From Xiphophorus maculatus (lineage: Eukaryota; Chordata; Actinopteri; Cyprinodontiformes; Poeciliidae), in NCBI RefSeq assembly GCF_002775205.1, contig NC_036460.1, forward strand, positions 1,866,056 to 1,930,055: DNA of 64,000 bases, given 5' to 3'. The notes beneath the pieces are model-generated. The model saw only the letters and a list, made by a program, of their open reading frames with translations. It did no database searches and was not told where the DNA came from. The position numbers and the translations under genes are program-made. Below, in pieces: positions 1-63,479 of the stretch (within the stretch, counting starts at the first letter, position 1; every line of letters starts with the position of its first letter).

Positions 1-873
1 ACGGCAGTAGAGAGGAACTACAGCTGAACCAGTTTACGGCACGTCGTGAAGCGGAGGAAACACGTGCCGGTAAGAAACTTCTGGTTAACGGTCTGTAATG
101 TCAGCTGTTGGGACAGATTCTGGTTCCGGACCATCTGGCAGTAATGAACGTAGATCTTGTCAGAGTTCATGAGTCCACACCGAACCGGTTCTTCCTATGA
201 ACAGAACCGAGGACTGTTTAGGAACCTGATTGGTCCAAACACCTGGAGATCCAGAACATTTCCGGACCGTAAAGCCACAACCTTTATCTTACCATAAAGT
301 TCATTTGAGTCACAGTTTTCCTGGACCAGAACCGGAACCAGATCGGGCAGAAACTGTTTTACATCATTACTGAGAAAATTATGGGAAAAGTTTCCATAAA
401 AAATAAAGACCAAAATTAATTTAAATCAGTTTAAGTTAAGCTATTATTTAACTACTTTAAATATTTGCTTTATTGATTTTGTTTTACTTTTGTTAGTTCA
501 TAATTTAATGTTTTGTCTGCTTTACAGTGTATAAATGTCACAAAACAATTTGTTAAATTCCTGATAAAGAAATACAGAAATAAAATGCAAACTGATCATT
601 AAAATTAGAAAGTAAAGTAAAATAAATACATGTTTACATTCAGGCTGCACGTCCCAAAAGATTCTTCACTAACTGATCCAGAAAGATCTGCTTTTAGTTT
701 TATTTTGTAACTTTCAGACAGTAACCGTGGCAACAAGACAAGATTAGCATCTCAAAAGCTCAATTAATACTTGAACTTGTTTCCATCTATCACAATAAAC
801 ATGAATCCACCAATCAGAGGCTCAGTCTAACTCCTGGTTTCTGTTCTCGTCCCTGATTGGTTGGTTTCTATAG
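1..873. other. Intergenic, no gene seen
   Basis: AT-rich DNA upstream of tsen34. Short open frames on both strands have no recognisable product or splice pattern. The last 100 bases or so should hold the tsen34 promoter, but no TATA box is obvious. Confidence 0.5.
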
Positions 874-2105
874 ATGGAGGCGGAGCTGCAGCCTCAGGAG
901 GAACGGAGCCCCGCCCCCGTCGTCGGGCTGAGTCTCTGTGACTCCGCCCCGCTCCTGTGGCGGCTCCAGGACCTGAAGGCCGTGAGGTCCGAGGGCCTGG
1001 TGGGGGCGCTGCTCGGGTCGCTGCCCAGAACCCCCCGGCAGAACGTCCGACTGGGCCGGCCGCTGCTGCTGCTGCCGGAGGAGGAGAGACTGCTGGGAGA
1101 ACGGGGCGGCGCCGCCGCTCTGCCCGCCCAGAACCAGGTCAGCAAACGGTCCGGGTCAGAGGTTCTGGGTATTAACTGGGTCAGAACCAAGATGAGGAAG
1201 CAGAACAGGTCAGACATTTGTATCATAAAGATGTCTGGGGGTGGAGCTTAAATTTCACCTACTGAAGTGAAGAAGGTCACTAAGGTGCGTTTGTTTCATC
1301 ATTGTTGTCAGGAAGCAGCGGGGTGGAGCTAGAGCTGCAGCCCGCTGAGGGTGTGTTTGTTTTGTTGACCTCAGGAAGCGGCGGCCGGGGAGCTGCAGCA
1401 GCGTTACACGGAGGAGCAGCAGAGGAGCTTCGAGGAGCAGAGCGTCCTCGCTCTGGAGGACAGGGAGTCGGCGTTGGTTCGAGCCATGACATCATCATCA
1501 GGTAGGATCGTTACTATGGCGAGGTTTTTTTCCTGCTGCGCTCTAACGGTTCTGGTTCTGATCCAGGTTCTGATCCAGCCTCAGACGAGGCCCTGCAGCA
1601 CCGCCTGCTGGACCTGGAGCAGAACTTCAGCTTTCCTCGCTCGGCGCTGGCGGTGCAGCTGAGCACGGCGAGGGCGGGGCTTAGCCACTGTCCGGAGGCC
1701 CGCGCCTTCCTGGAGGCCGACTGGCCAATCAGAGCGCAGCGCTGCCCCCGCAGGGAGGCCAGGTTCCAGGTGTTCAGGGACCTGCGGGGGCGGGGCTTCT
1801 TCCTGACGTCTGCAGGGAAGTTCGGCGGAGACTTCCTGGTGTATCCAGGTGAACCTGAACACTCGACCTCTGTTTGACCCCGCTGACTTCCAGCTGACTC
1901 CGCCCCCTCGTCCTCAGGTGACCCGCTGCGTTTCCACGCCCACTTCATCGCCATCTGCCTGGCGCTGGACGAGTCCGTCTGCCTGCTGGACGTCCTCTGT
2001 GCGGCCCGGCTCGGCTCCAACGTCAAGAAGACGGTTCTGCTGTGTTCGCCGGCGCCGGACGGCCCGGTCCGCTACACCTCGCTGCAGTGGAGCGGGATGG
2101 TGTGA
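874..2105 (+). CDS. tsen34: tRNA-splicing endonuclease subunit Sen34 (four exons)
   Basis: Catalytic subunit of the nuclear tRNA-splicing endonuclease, which cuts the 3' splice site of intron-containing pre-tRNAs together with the Sen2, Sen15 and Sen54 homologues. Exons read from the sequence are 874-1137, 1375-1501, 1567-1848 and 1918-2105. All junctions are GT-AG and phases agree, giving 286 aa. The N-terminal domain contains PRTPRQNVRLGRPLLLLPEE, typical of Sen34. A charged QQRYTEEQQRSFEEQ helix follows in exon 2. The C-terminal nuclease fold carries RDLRGRGFFLTSAGKFGGDF, with the expected catalytic Tyr about 223 (FLVYPG), His about 231 (RFHAH) and Lys about 261/262 (NVKKTVLLC). It is slightly shorter than mammalian Sen34, mainly in the linker. 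The 65-70 bp introns are typical of compact fish genes. No defect seen; it converges on mindy4b. Confidence 0.95.
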
Positions 2106-2300
2106 GATCCTTACCGGACCGGACCGGATTCAGTCACCTGGTAGAGGAAACGCTGTCCTGAATACGCCGGCCCGTCTACAGCGACCCGACCCGACCCGTG
2201 TGGTACCGCTCAGTGGATCCAGACTAAATATTACGAACATTTTATTGAGGTTTACTGTTTCTTTAAATTCCTCAATGTTTGGAGTTGAAAACAAAGAGAA

Positions 2301-2306
2301 AATAAA
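2301..2306 (+). promoter_or_regulatory. tsen34 polyadenylation signal
   Basis: AATAAA about 195 bases after the tsen34 stop codon. A second one lies near 2408. The rest of 2106-2950 shows no gene. Confidence 0.55.
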
Positions 2307-2953
2307 CTTGGAGGTAAACTGTGCAAGTCTGTTCTTAAAGCTGCAGTACGTCATTTTATTTAAAAAAACTGTCAACGTGACAGAATTTTAGACAGATAAT
2401 CTGAAAAAAATAAAACTCATCTGCCTTCTCCCAGTGCTAACTAGAAAAAAACAATTACAGCCAGGAGGCGGGGCTTAGCGCTGTTTGCTCTTTGCTACAT
2501 TGCAGCTGGCAATGCACGTTGTGAATGCTAAGGCTCGTTAGCATACACAGATGAGACAGTTTTTCTGAAACAGTAAGTTGTTTCTCCACCATTAGCACAT
2601 TTAGCAGGGAGTACTTGAGGGTGATTAACAGCGCCAAACCCCTCCTGGCTTTTATTGGTTGTTTTTGGTCCATTTCTTCCGACAGTAATAGGGAGGAGGT
2701 GGAGATCGATCTTTTCACACATTATCTGTCTCATAACTGTCATAACATGGTGACAGCTTTAATAAATAATATTTTATTGTGTCTTAGCTCCGCCCACTTT
2801 ACTAGTCCAGCATTTGGGGGTGGGATCAGTTCAGCTTTAAGATGATTAGAAGCAGATTTGGAAATTTCAACTGTTTGTGTTCAGAACACAAAGGAGAATT
2901 TGTCTTTGTTGGCTCAGATTAAAGCATCAAAATATTAATTTTAAACAAGTTTT

Positions 2954-2959
2954 TATTGA
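2954..2959 (-). promoter_or_regulatory. mindy4b polyadenylation signal
   Basis: On the minus strand this reads AATAAA, about 70 bases past the mindy4b stop codon (3028-3030). Confidence 0.5.
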
Positions 2960-3027
2960 TTTTTTGTTTAAAACAATTCGTACAGATTTTACATCCATGT
3001 CTCCACCAGCAGGGGGAGCCATAGCGC

Positions 3028-14475
<11,448 letters not shown>

Positions 14476-14669
14476 CTGATGGAAGAAACAAACGGATTCC
14501 TGGTCAGACGGTGAAGAAAAGAACAGTTAGTCATTTAATTAGTCAGATGTTTTTAGTTACTGCAGAGTGAAAACGTTCCTTCGCCGCTGCAGGTCAGAGA
14601 CCTGGACCAGGATGTTCTGAAGCTCTGCCTCCATCTGTAGACACAGAGGATTTCTACCCATCAATATTA

Positions 14670-15060
14670 CTAAATGTTTGGCTAAATATTGAAACTAAAT
14701 ATTTAGTTTGTGAGCTAAACATTTAGCTTGCAAGACAAATACTTAGTTGGCAAGCTAAATATATAGTTTACTAAATAAAAATGTAGCTAAATGAAATATT
14801 TGATTTACAGATTACATATTGAGTTTGTAAAATTAATATTTATCCCCAAACTAAAAATGTAGTTAGTTCAGTTTATAGATGTTCAATTTCAACATTTTTC
14901 ACAAACTAACTAGTTTGAGCGAAATATTTAGTTAGCAAGCTAAATATTTAATTTGCTAATAAAATGTTTTTCTAACTGAATCGTTTGCAAACTAAAAATG
15001 TTTTACATTGATAAATGTTTAGCTCCAGGCTAAATATTTAGCTTGAAACTGTGACATGTA
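14670..15060. repeat. AT-rich cluster of AAATATTTAG motifs
   Basis: Second array of the same degenerate motif, upstream of the last recognised mindy4b exon. Confidence 0.7.
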
Positions 15061-16506
15061 TAAATAAATAACTAACATTGTTAGTTAACAATAAATAACT
15101 AACATAACTAACATGCTAAAAACATTTGAAAAATGAATCTCTAATTTTAGTTATGGCTAAATAACCCAAATTATTGCTTGTATTTTTTAACTGTATAACT
15201 TTGCAAACATCACCTCTCATACTCAAACCTTCTTCAGTTGGAGCAAAATGATTTTAATAACCTAATCAACCAATCAGAGATCGATAGATCAGGATCTTAC
15301 CTGCAGTCGAATGAACACCTGGAGAGTTTGAGCTCTGCTGCTTCCTCGGTTTCTTTCTTCACTTATTTTCTTTAAGAAGCAGGAAAATCTATCTGTTCAT
15401 AATCAGGACGTCCTGCTGATCAGCAGCACCAGGACAGCAGAGACTGGCTGGACCGACTCTGACTGGTTCTGCACCAGTTGGGTTTGAATCCATCCAGATT
15501 CTGCAGAACGTTCATCTTCCTGATTCTTGGATCAGAGGGGGTCCATCTGCATCTCGGTCTGCTGTCACTCCGATGAAATCCTGGCCTTTAATTGGCCGTC
15601 CTGCTGAGGAAGACACAATTAAAGAACTGGACACCAACCCCCTGCAGAACCGGGAGGATCCGGGCCCGCCAGACCCGATTGTTCGATTCTCTCTTTTCTG
15701 TCAACGCGTCTTCGTCTGGAGACGGACGCTCAGGTTTGGTGTCACTGCGGGGGACAGACGGGTCAAAGAAAAGAACCAGCAGGATCCTTCAGAGCCCGCT
15801 CCGGTCCGACTCCCACAGACAGCAGAATGGTTCGGCCCGGTAGGAGCAGCCTGTCATGGATCAATACCTGATCCCTGCTGGTCAGTTGATCAACAGAGAC
15901 TTTGGTTTTATTGAGAGCAGGAAGTTCTGAGGTTCTACTGGGATGTGAACTTGGATCCAAATGCTTCAATCAATAATCTACACTGCAAAACACAAAATAT
16001 TACCAAGAATTTCTTTTTTTATCTCGTTTGTAGTGAAATTTATTTCAATACACTTGAAATAAATTACAAGTAACTTTTCATTAAGAAATATTAATTTATT
16101 TTAAGTCAATTATTACTTATTGCTAGATTATTGCACTTTTTTCCACAATCAAAGGGCATCATACGGTTACCTAGCAACCCCAGTCACGCCCAGCTCGTTA
16201 CCTAGCAACAAAATTCCAGTTCCACCAGCAGATTATTTCATTAAAAATGGGAACAATGTCGACGTTATGAGTGAAATAATCTGCCAGTAGAATCATCTTT
16301 TTTAAACATCAATATTAAGAAATTATTGACTCAAAAAAAGTTCTTATGTCTTGATGAAATGTTACGTCTAAGTTATTTTTCTCTTAGTTTGTGTGAACTC
16401 AGATATTTACAGTACAAACTAAACAAAAAGATTTGGTAAGATTTGGTGTTTTTGCAGTGCAGAGTCAATAAATCCAGAGAGAAACAACAGATTTAGTCAG
16501 AACAAG
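15061..16506. other. mindy4b 5' region, not resolved
   Basis: A plausible minus-strand donor (CTGCAG followed by GTAAGA) lies at 15303. Phase allows it to join the mini-exon at 14454-14475, but an upstream in-frame stop prevents defining the exon start. The remainder shows no convincing exon on either strand. Confidence 0.3.
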
Positions 16507-16512
16507 TTTATT
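16507..16512 (-). promoter_or_regulatory. clrn1 polyadenylation signal
   Basis: AATAAA on the minus strand, about 130 bases past the clrn1 stop codon. Confidence 0.5.
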
Positions 16513-16643
16513 TTCCTCTAAAAAAAGTTAAAAACAGAATTTATAAAGAATCAGTTGGATCATCAAGTTTTGATCCAATCATTCAGGTTCTGATCAATAA
16601 TCAATGATTATCCGACTGATTCGACTGGTCAACAGTGAGTCCA

Positions 16644-16909
16644 TCAGTACATGAGGTCGGCCGCGCCGCCGCTCAGCTCCACATCTTTCTTCCCCTGGAA
16701 CGGGAACTCGATCCCCGTGAGCCGGATCAGAACCAGGTTGAGTCCGTGGAGGATGAGGATGAGGAAGAAGATCCAGAAGCAGCGGTCGTAGCGCTCCGAG
16801 TGCGTCTGGAAAACAAAGTTCTCCTCCCTGAAGTTGGAGATGAGCTCAGAGAGGCGGCGGATCTTCACCTCAGAGGCAAACAGGATCAGAACCAGGCAGC
16901 TGGTCGCAC
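16644..16909 (-). CDS. clrn1: clrn1 exon 3
   Basis: Encodes LFASEVKIRRLSELISNF, the last membrane segments and the conserved ADLMY tail. Confidence 0.95.
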
Positions 16910-18827
16910 CTGCAGGACCAACACAGGCAGCTGTTCAGAACCAGAACCAGAACCAGAACCATTATGGGGCAGGAGCTGGAGAAGTCAAAATCAATTTGAT
17001 GTCTCTGACTGGAGATGCACTGATATGAAACTTTGGGCCAATATCAGTATCTGATGCTAATATTTGTTACTGATATCATATTATTTAACACTGTAAAAAA
17101 GCAAACAAGTTACTAACGTTGCTTCTTTGCTTCAGTTAAACTCTAATCACCATCATCTTATTTATGAAGTATATGAACGTTTATCTTTTTACTTTGTAAA
17201 AAGTGATTTTTGATGGTTGCTATCGATCATCGCCATCTTCTTTCCTCGTCAAAAAATTACAATAAAATGCCAAGATTTTATGCATCCCTGTTTGTTTATG
17301 CAGCTGATGACCATTTTTACATTAAATCAACTAAATAAAAGCACAACTAGCCAGTGAAGTGTCTGTGTTTGACTGGCTTTACAGGAATTAATGCCAGTCA
17401 TAGATTGTTTTGACGTCCATCATGGTGGAAGAGCGGGACCTGACAAGCAACAGGTCAATATCAGCATCGACATTTTGTTGCCGTTTGTTTCTGGAGGAGG
17501 TTGGCCGTGAGGTTTTTGTGTGGTTAGAAAGATGCAGAGAGAGAAATCATGGGTCGGTTTGTAAACTGGCAACTTTATATGAACCCCAACTTGGTGCGCT
17601 ATGTCCAAAAACAAGCTAGCTTAAACTGAACCAGTAGAATCCATGGCTGAACTGGGAAAAATAACTGGGAAAAACAATCGCAGTCGCTCTGTTCAATACT
17701 CCTGACCCTCACTTCCTCCGTCCGCTGTGGCGTAGGAAGCCACAGCTTCCTCTATGGCTGCCATAGCCGCTGTGGCCATAGCGGCGCCTACAACATCATA
17801 TTGATCAATATGATGTCATCATATTGATCAATATGATGTTGTACCCCATGTTGTGTTGTTGACGCATGGTCGGTATCGACATGGTTGAATTTAGCACTTT
17901 AGCGTTAGCTTTAGCTAAACTCCATGTTGGTTTAATGCTTTAGTTAGCGGCGTCCAACCGATGTAGAACCTCATCAACACCAGGCTTTAATATCTGATGG
18001 TTTCTGGTAGAAATCTGAATCGAGTCCAAGCAATTACTCAGAACTATAGAGACGTCTGGACCAATCAGAGGACATCCTCGCCTCTAAGCCCCGCCCCCAG
18101 CCCTTTTTCCTGCCTCCTTTGTTCTGATCCGTCTCCTGCTTGCAGCTCCGGTTCTGTAATTGCTGCTGTTATCGTCCTCAGACCGACTGATCCATAATTA
18201 ATCACTGAAGGCTTGATTAGAGAGCGTGTTCGCATCTGGTGGAGGCAGTTTGGTTCTGTTTGCTCCTCCGGTATTCACCTCCTTACAAATGCTTTCATTG
18301 TTAGTTCATTGATTAAGCAAAAAAAAAGGACAACAGGCCCTGACTAAAGAAATTCAAAAACAGATGATAAATAGATGATTAACTCCTTCTGTCACAAAAT
18401 CATTTCTAAGGTTTGGAGACTTCATTGAACTGGAGTGAGAGCCATTACAGCAGGACGATGATCCAAAGCACAGATCACCTCTAAATCCCTAAAAAAACAA
18501 ACAAAGTGGACTTTTAGAAGTGGCTCAGTCAAAGTCCAGACATTGGTGTAGCATTAAGCAGGGGAAAGTCTCCAATGCGGCTAAAATAAAACAAAACTCC
18601 TCAATGGTTTAAAAATAAAGACTCATTGCTAGTCTTTACAAACAGCTGATGGTTGAAGCAGTTATTAGGTTTAGGGGAGAATTTGACCATAAATGCAGGA
18701 CAGAGGATCAATTCAAGGATTTATTGGTTCTACATGTCTGACCGGGATTAATACATTTGATCTAAGCTTTCCAAAAAAAATCTGCTTAATCACACTAGAT
18801 TTATGATTTAACAAGGCAGGCCAATTC

Positions 18828-18899
<72 letters not shown>

Positions 18900-21800
18900 G
18901 TGTTATTAAACAGACAGATTTTATTGACATTAAACTGTACATTTAAAATTCACATATAGTTATGAATTATATTAATAATTAAATAAGAAGCCTCAATATA
19001 AATACTGTTCATTTTTAATTGTTAAAATATTTCTTTTATTAATTTTCTTTATTTTTCTATTTAGTATTCTTTTCTTTTTTCCTATACGACCCAGTTGGTT
19101 TATAAAACCTCGTATAAACCAACTTATTAATGAAATCTTCTTTCCACGATGTATAATTATATTTCCTCAGGAAAATTGTCTGATACAAATATATGTTTTA
19201 AAAAAATTGATTACTGTTATAACTATTGTTGATTTAATTATTTCAATGGAATGAACCCAGAAATAAACCCGGGGTAAGCCGTCCAGCTGCTCGGAGGACC
19301 AAAGCTGCTGTTCTTCTTCTACTGGTCGGTGACACAGAGAGTGCGGCCTCACAGCAGACGCAGGTCCACAGGTAAAGTCCCATGGGGCCTTGCAGCGTCT
19401 CGTAGGGCCGCCCGAAGGCGTTGAAGAAGAAGAAGCCGGAGGCCACGGAGGAGAAGAGGACCACGGCGCTGCAGAAGAAGACGATGGTGACGTGGAGGCC
19501 GGCCGGGATTCCACCCAGCAGGTCTGGGAAGACTGGAGGAGAAGAAGAAGACATGGAGGTTACTGGTTTCTATTTTATTAAAAATACATTTATTCACATC
19601 CCAACATGGTAGCACTAAATGATTAGATTAAAAAAATACTTTACTTATCCCAAAGCAAATTAAATGTCACAACATTCAAGTTTCTTCAGTCATTGAAGAT
19701 GTTAGTTCAACGTGTCAAACTGGAGGCTCGGGGGCCAAATCTGGTACGCCATAAGTTTTTATCCTTCCAGCTGTACAGATATTCTCATCCTTACTACTTT
19801 CTCTTACTGCTCTCCAGTGATGCATAACCTCCACTTTTCTCCAGCTTAACTTTATTTTTCTCTGTTTTCTATATTTTTCTGGTTACAAAGTCACAGAACT
19901 GGAACAATCAGCTGAGTTTTTTAAATTTCCGTCTAAAAACTAAATATCAGCATCACTCATTCTGACCTCTGTGTTAGAATGACCAAAATGATTCATTCTG
20001 TAAATAGTTTAGATAATGCTGAGACAGTTAATTGTGATTAATTGATTATTGAAATAATCAACGTATTTCATAGTCGATTAATCGTTACCTGGAGAACTGA
20101 GACCCTAAAAAGGCCGTTAGCTGAAAGAACAACAGTCAGATCAGTAATTAAACCAAAACTGTACAAAAACAGAAACATTTAAAATAAAAAATTCCTGTCT
20201 GTAAATCTATGTGGCAGTTTCAGCTTCAAATTCTGTAAATTAAATATTATATTAAGCACCTTTTGCATCCAGTTATTAATCAGTTAATCCATAAATAATC
20301 AACAGATCAACCAAACACTGAATTAATGTTCAATCTAACAGAAGGAGGTTAACTTTTCACATGGTGATGTTAGATTTTATTTTATTTTTGCTCCATATAA
20401 ATGATAAAATGTTCACCAAAATAATTTATGGAATAAAATGTTTCTTATTTTAAAAAATGAATTTTTAATGATTTGTTTTTAGCATCTTAAAACAGGCTTA
20501 AATAGTTAAATGAAGTCTAGAGAATGTGATTAGTCGATTAATTAATAAAAAACCATTAGCTGCAGCCCTGATTGTAAATAAATAATTGTTTTGAGAAAGC
20601 TCCGGTGATGACGTCACAGTCGCGTGAGCTCGTGATCCCGCTGTTCGTCCTTCTGGACCGGTGACTGTCCTCATTACTGTCACAGAGCGGTTCTGATCCG
20701 GCCCACTCAGCCGGAAAGCGTGTTAGTGACGGATGGCCGCTCCATTAACTGGGACCAGTAACCGCTCTGTTCTGGTCCAGTCTAGAGGAGAGAGCGGCGA
20801 GACCAACATCATGTTCCACAGAACCGGTCCGGACTCAGGTTCTGCTTAATTCAGAGACAATAAGTGAATGTTTTCTGCCTCAGAGGAACAGAACCAGAAC
20901 CAGAACTCTGGTCCGTGCGCTGGAGGATTCTGCAGAACCAAACAAGAGGAGCGGAAATATCTCAATCGGAACCAGAATGTTTCAGCACAAAAGTCCGGGT
21001 GAAACTTTATTCTGGGTCAGAACCACATGAAAAACCGAATTTAATAACATTTTAATAAAAACATTTTAAACAACTTTTTGATGGGAACTTCACATCTCGC
21101 TGGTTAAATCCAGTTTCTGTTCTGCGTTTCAGCGCCACCTGGTGGTCGGAACCGGAGGAGCAGTTCGGGTGTTTCGGTTCAGTTTTTGAACTTCAGTTGG
21201 AATGAAAAAAAAAATCCAGGGAATCTGTTGATCCTCCTGGATGATTTCAAGTTTTGTAAAATTACACAGAAATGAACAGCAATAATTCAAGATATTAATA
21301 AGAGAATAAATGTTCATGTTTCCACCATGTTGTTCTTTTTTTATAAATGCCACAGCTTCAAACTATTTTTATTATAAAGCTAAATATTTAGGTAACTAAA
21401 AATTTAGTTAGGAAGCCAGTTTGGATTTAGAAAGTTTGGAAATAAATATTAAAATTGAAGCTAAATGTTTAGTTTCTAACTGAATATTTAGCTAACAAGC
21501 TAAACATTTAGTTTTAACTAAACATACACATTGCAACTTAAATATTTAGTTAACTAATTACATATTTAGCTTCAATTTAAATATTTTCTATTTTATTTAG
21601 CAAGTGAATTTGGATTTAGTAATATTGTAATTAAATACTTCTGTTGAAGCTAAATATTTAGTTGGTTTACTAAAGCTAAATATTTAGCTTTAAGTTAAAT
21701 ACAAGTTCAGTTTAACTTAACCAAATATTTAATTTGAAACTAAATATTTAAATTTAAGCTAAATAATTAGCCTGTTAACTAAATACTTAGTTTAGAACTA

Positions 21801-22415
21801 AATATTTAGTTCAGACTAATTTTAAAATGAGTCTAAATATTTAGTTGGAAATAAAATGTATAGTTTGGAACTGAATATTGGTAATTGCATTTTTAGTCTG
21901 AAACTGTGTGACATTTAAAAATGAATAATGGAAAAAATGCGACTTAGAGAAATGAACCATTTTGCTTTTATAAATAATCCAGATTATTGCTGCTTATTTC
22001 TGACTGTAACTTTACAAACGGAACTCCTTAGTTTTCATGTTAGAATCAACATTGGTCCTTATTTTAATAAAACCTGGGATCCAAGTTTCTGTCAGGTTCT
22101 TCAAGGAACACTATCTAAACGGACCCTCCGGTTCCGACCCGTGGACCCCCGGTAGGACTCACATGAGAACCGGGACGGTCTGCCCCCCAGGCCGCACTGC
22201 TTCACCCTCTCCCCGTGGAACAGCCCGTAGCTCAGCTCCCCCAGAAACTGGTCCAGTTCGGCTCCGGTGGCGTTGACGAGCTCGGCTCCGGTTCGACAGA
22301 GAACGACCCCGCGGAGCCAGTAGGGCAGCCCGGTGACGACGGCAGCCGACAGGGCGCAGCAGAGGCTCAGGAGGCCGGCGGAGCAGAACAGAACCTGCTT
22401 CTGTCGGTTCGGCAT
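16644..22415 (-). CDS. clrn1: Clarin-1 (three exons)
   Basis: Four-pass membrane protein of the clarin family, needed in hair-cell bundles and photoreceptors; the human gene underlies Usher syndrome type 3. Minus-strand exons are 22163-22415, 19353-19532 and 16644-16909. The phases join exactly to 232 codons plus stop, the same length as human clarin-1. The start MPNRQKQVLFCSAGLLSLCC, the extracellular LFHGERVKQCGLGGRPSRFS and the C-terminal ending GGAADLMY are family signatures. Membrane segments lie near residues 8-28, about 95-118, about 130-155 and about 185-205. An NAT glycosylation sequon lies in the first loop. Introns of 2.4 and 2.6 kb hold repeats. The gene is divergent from masp1, with about 1.1 kb between start codons. 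Confidence 0.96.
17789..17843. repeat. 55-base near-perfect palindrome
   Basis: Two tandem copies of a 22-base perfect palindrome (catcatattgatcaatatga plus tg) form a longer hairpin whose only mismatch is at the centre. It is preceded by GC-rich inverted segments (gcgtaggaagccacagcttcc, 17730-17790). It lies in the second clrn1 intron. Confidence 0.85.
18430..18720 (+). mobile_element. Degenerate Tc1-like transposon remnant
   Basis: Fragments such as caggacgatgatccaaagca, gtggctcagtcaaagtccag and cagttattaggtttagggg match the 3' part of fish Tc1-family transposase genes. The frame is destroyed and no terminal repeats are visible. Confidence 0.5.
18828..18899. repeat. (TTA)n microsatellite
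   Basis: About 23 uninterrupted TTA/ATT units in a clrn1 intron. Confidence 0.95.
19353..19532 (-). CDS. clrn1: clrn1 exon 2
   Basis: 180 bases encoding FPDLLGGIPAGLHVTIVFFC and membrane segment 2, through FNAFGRPYETLQGPMGLYLW. Polypyrimidine/AG acceptor, donor GTGAGG. Confidence 0.95.
21130..21145 (-). promoter_or_regulatory. CTCF-like motif
   Basis: The minus strand reads CCACCAGGTGGCGCTG, a close match to the vertebrate CTCF core. It lies upstream of clrn1 exon 2, inside intron 1. Confidence 0.5.
21365..21895. repeat. AT-rich cluster of AAATATTTAG motifs
   Basis: Largest of three related arrays; repeated ctaaatatttag units with variable spacing, in clrn1 intron 1. Confidence 0.7.
22163..22415 (-). 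CDS. clrn1: clrn1 exon 1
   Basis: Start codon, first membrane segment and first extracellular loop. Ends ...RFS plus one base, donor GTGAGT. Confidence 0.95.
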
Positions 22416-22787
22416 GGTGATGGAGGAGGAAGAGGAGGAAGAGGAGGAGTCCAGATCAGGGCGGGGGGGACTCCATCAACCCGAACTGAACCGCAGAGAC
22501 TAACAGCAGCCAGGACTATCCCGACAGAACCGGCAGTCCATCAAAACTTCAACGGGACCAGATCGGATGACACCTCCTCTCTGCCGTCACCATGGCAACA
22601 GAGGGTCCAATTACCTCCCGGAGGGGCGGAGGGGTCAGAACTGTCCCGTAAAGTCTGACAGATGGCTCACTGTCTCTCCTGACCTTATACGGACTTCCGC
22701 TCACTTCAACCTCGTCAGAACCGAACTTTGGACCGCTGGTTCTGTGGAGCCTTCAGCTGAGGAGCCTGGTTCCGATTAGTGAACCTG

Positions 22788-22815
22788 TTCAGATGATGAT
22801 GATGATGATGATGAG
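22788..22815. repeat. (GAT)n microsatellite
   Basis: About nine GAT units in the clrn1-masp1 intergenic region. Confidence 0.85.
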
Positions 22816-23236
22816 GGGAACTGTAATCAGTGGCAAAAAGTGAGTATTAACGACCTGCCATACATGTGGGCGCCGAGCGAGAGAGGGCGCCAAAACGTTT
22901 GTTTTTGGTATTTTCTGTATTTCAGCTGTTTGCGGTTTGAAGAGATTTACATTATTTTATCTCACTGTCAATATTGTCCCATAAACTGACACATTTACTC
23001 AAAATGCATCGTCCCAGTTTTTATGTAAGTTTTTAAGTTGTTTTGATTTCTCTCTCTCTCTCTACAAATGTTGAATATTGTTTGGTAAAAGTTTTTTATG
23101 CGCTTTCTGCATAAGTTTTAAAATATTGCACTCTATCAATTCAGAAAGTTTCACTAAGACTGACTGTATAAATATTCTGTTTGTGTGATCTCAGTTTCCA
23201 TGACGACTAACGGCTCTCTTCTGCAATTATGACAGT

Positions 23237-23268
23237 CGACCTTTGACCCTATGTGGGGTCAAAGGTTG
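23237..23268. promoter_or_regulatory. Palindromic nuclear-receptor-like element upstream of masp1
   Basis: CGACCTTTGACC, a short spacer and GGGGTCAAAGGTTG form an inverted repeat containing TGACC/GGTCA half sites in everted order. It lies about 230 bases before the masp1 start codon. MASP1 is made mainly by liver, where receptors of the HNF4/RXR class bind such half sites. Binding is inferred. Confidence 0.4.
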
Positions 23269-23357
23269 TCAGTTTGAAACCAAAACTTTATACGGTTCTG
23301 GTTCTGTACTGCAGGTGATCAGAACCAGAACCCCTGAGCTGTTACGTCTCTGCTCGG

Positions 23358-23373
23358 CCAGCAGGGGGCGCTG
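23358..23373 (+). promoter_or_regulatory. CTCF-like motif between clrn1 and masp1
   Basis: CCAGCAGGGGGCGCTG matches the CTCF consensus essentially perfectly. It sits between two divergent genes with different expected tissues, where an insulator would make sense. Confidence 0.55.
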
Positions 23374-23497
23374 TTACGTCATTTATTGAATCTTTCTGGC
23401 ATTTATCACGTGACCATTTCAGAGCCACACCTCTCCAGCAGGTCCGGATTCGGTCCAGACAGACGGAGCCGGAGCAGCAGAACTTTAGTCCTTCATC

Positions 23498-63338
<39,841 letters not shown>

Positions 63339-63479
63339 GTGAGCAGGAGGCTCCAGGTTTCAGGTTGTTACGGACAGTTGGAAAGACGGACATGGGGTTA
63401 CTGAGAGACAGGAGGGGGACACTGTTAAACATTAAGGGTGATGAATGAAACACAGAGGGACACAAAGAGACACTAAGGC

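Noticed and set aside
14581..14640. Minus-strand ATG frame MEAELQNILVQVSDLQRRR as the mindy4b first exon
   Set aside because: No donor leaves the phase needed by the next exon at 14475; kept only as a possibility.
22215..22658. 147-codon plus-strand frame over clrn1 exon 1
   Set aside because: Antisense to a well-supported clrn1 exon and without known motifs.
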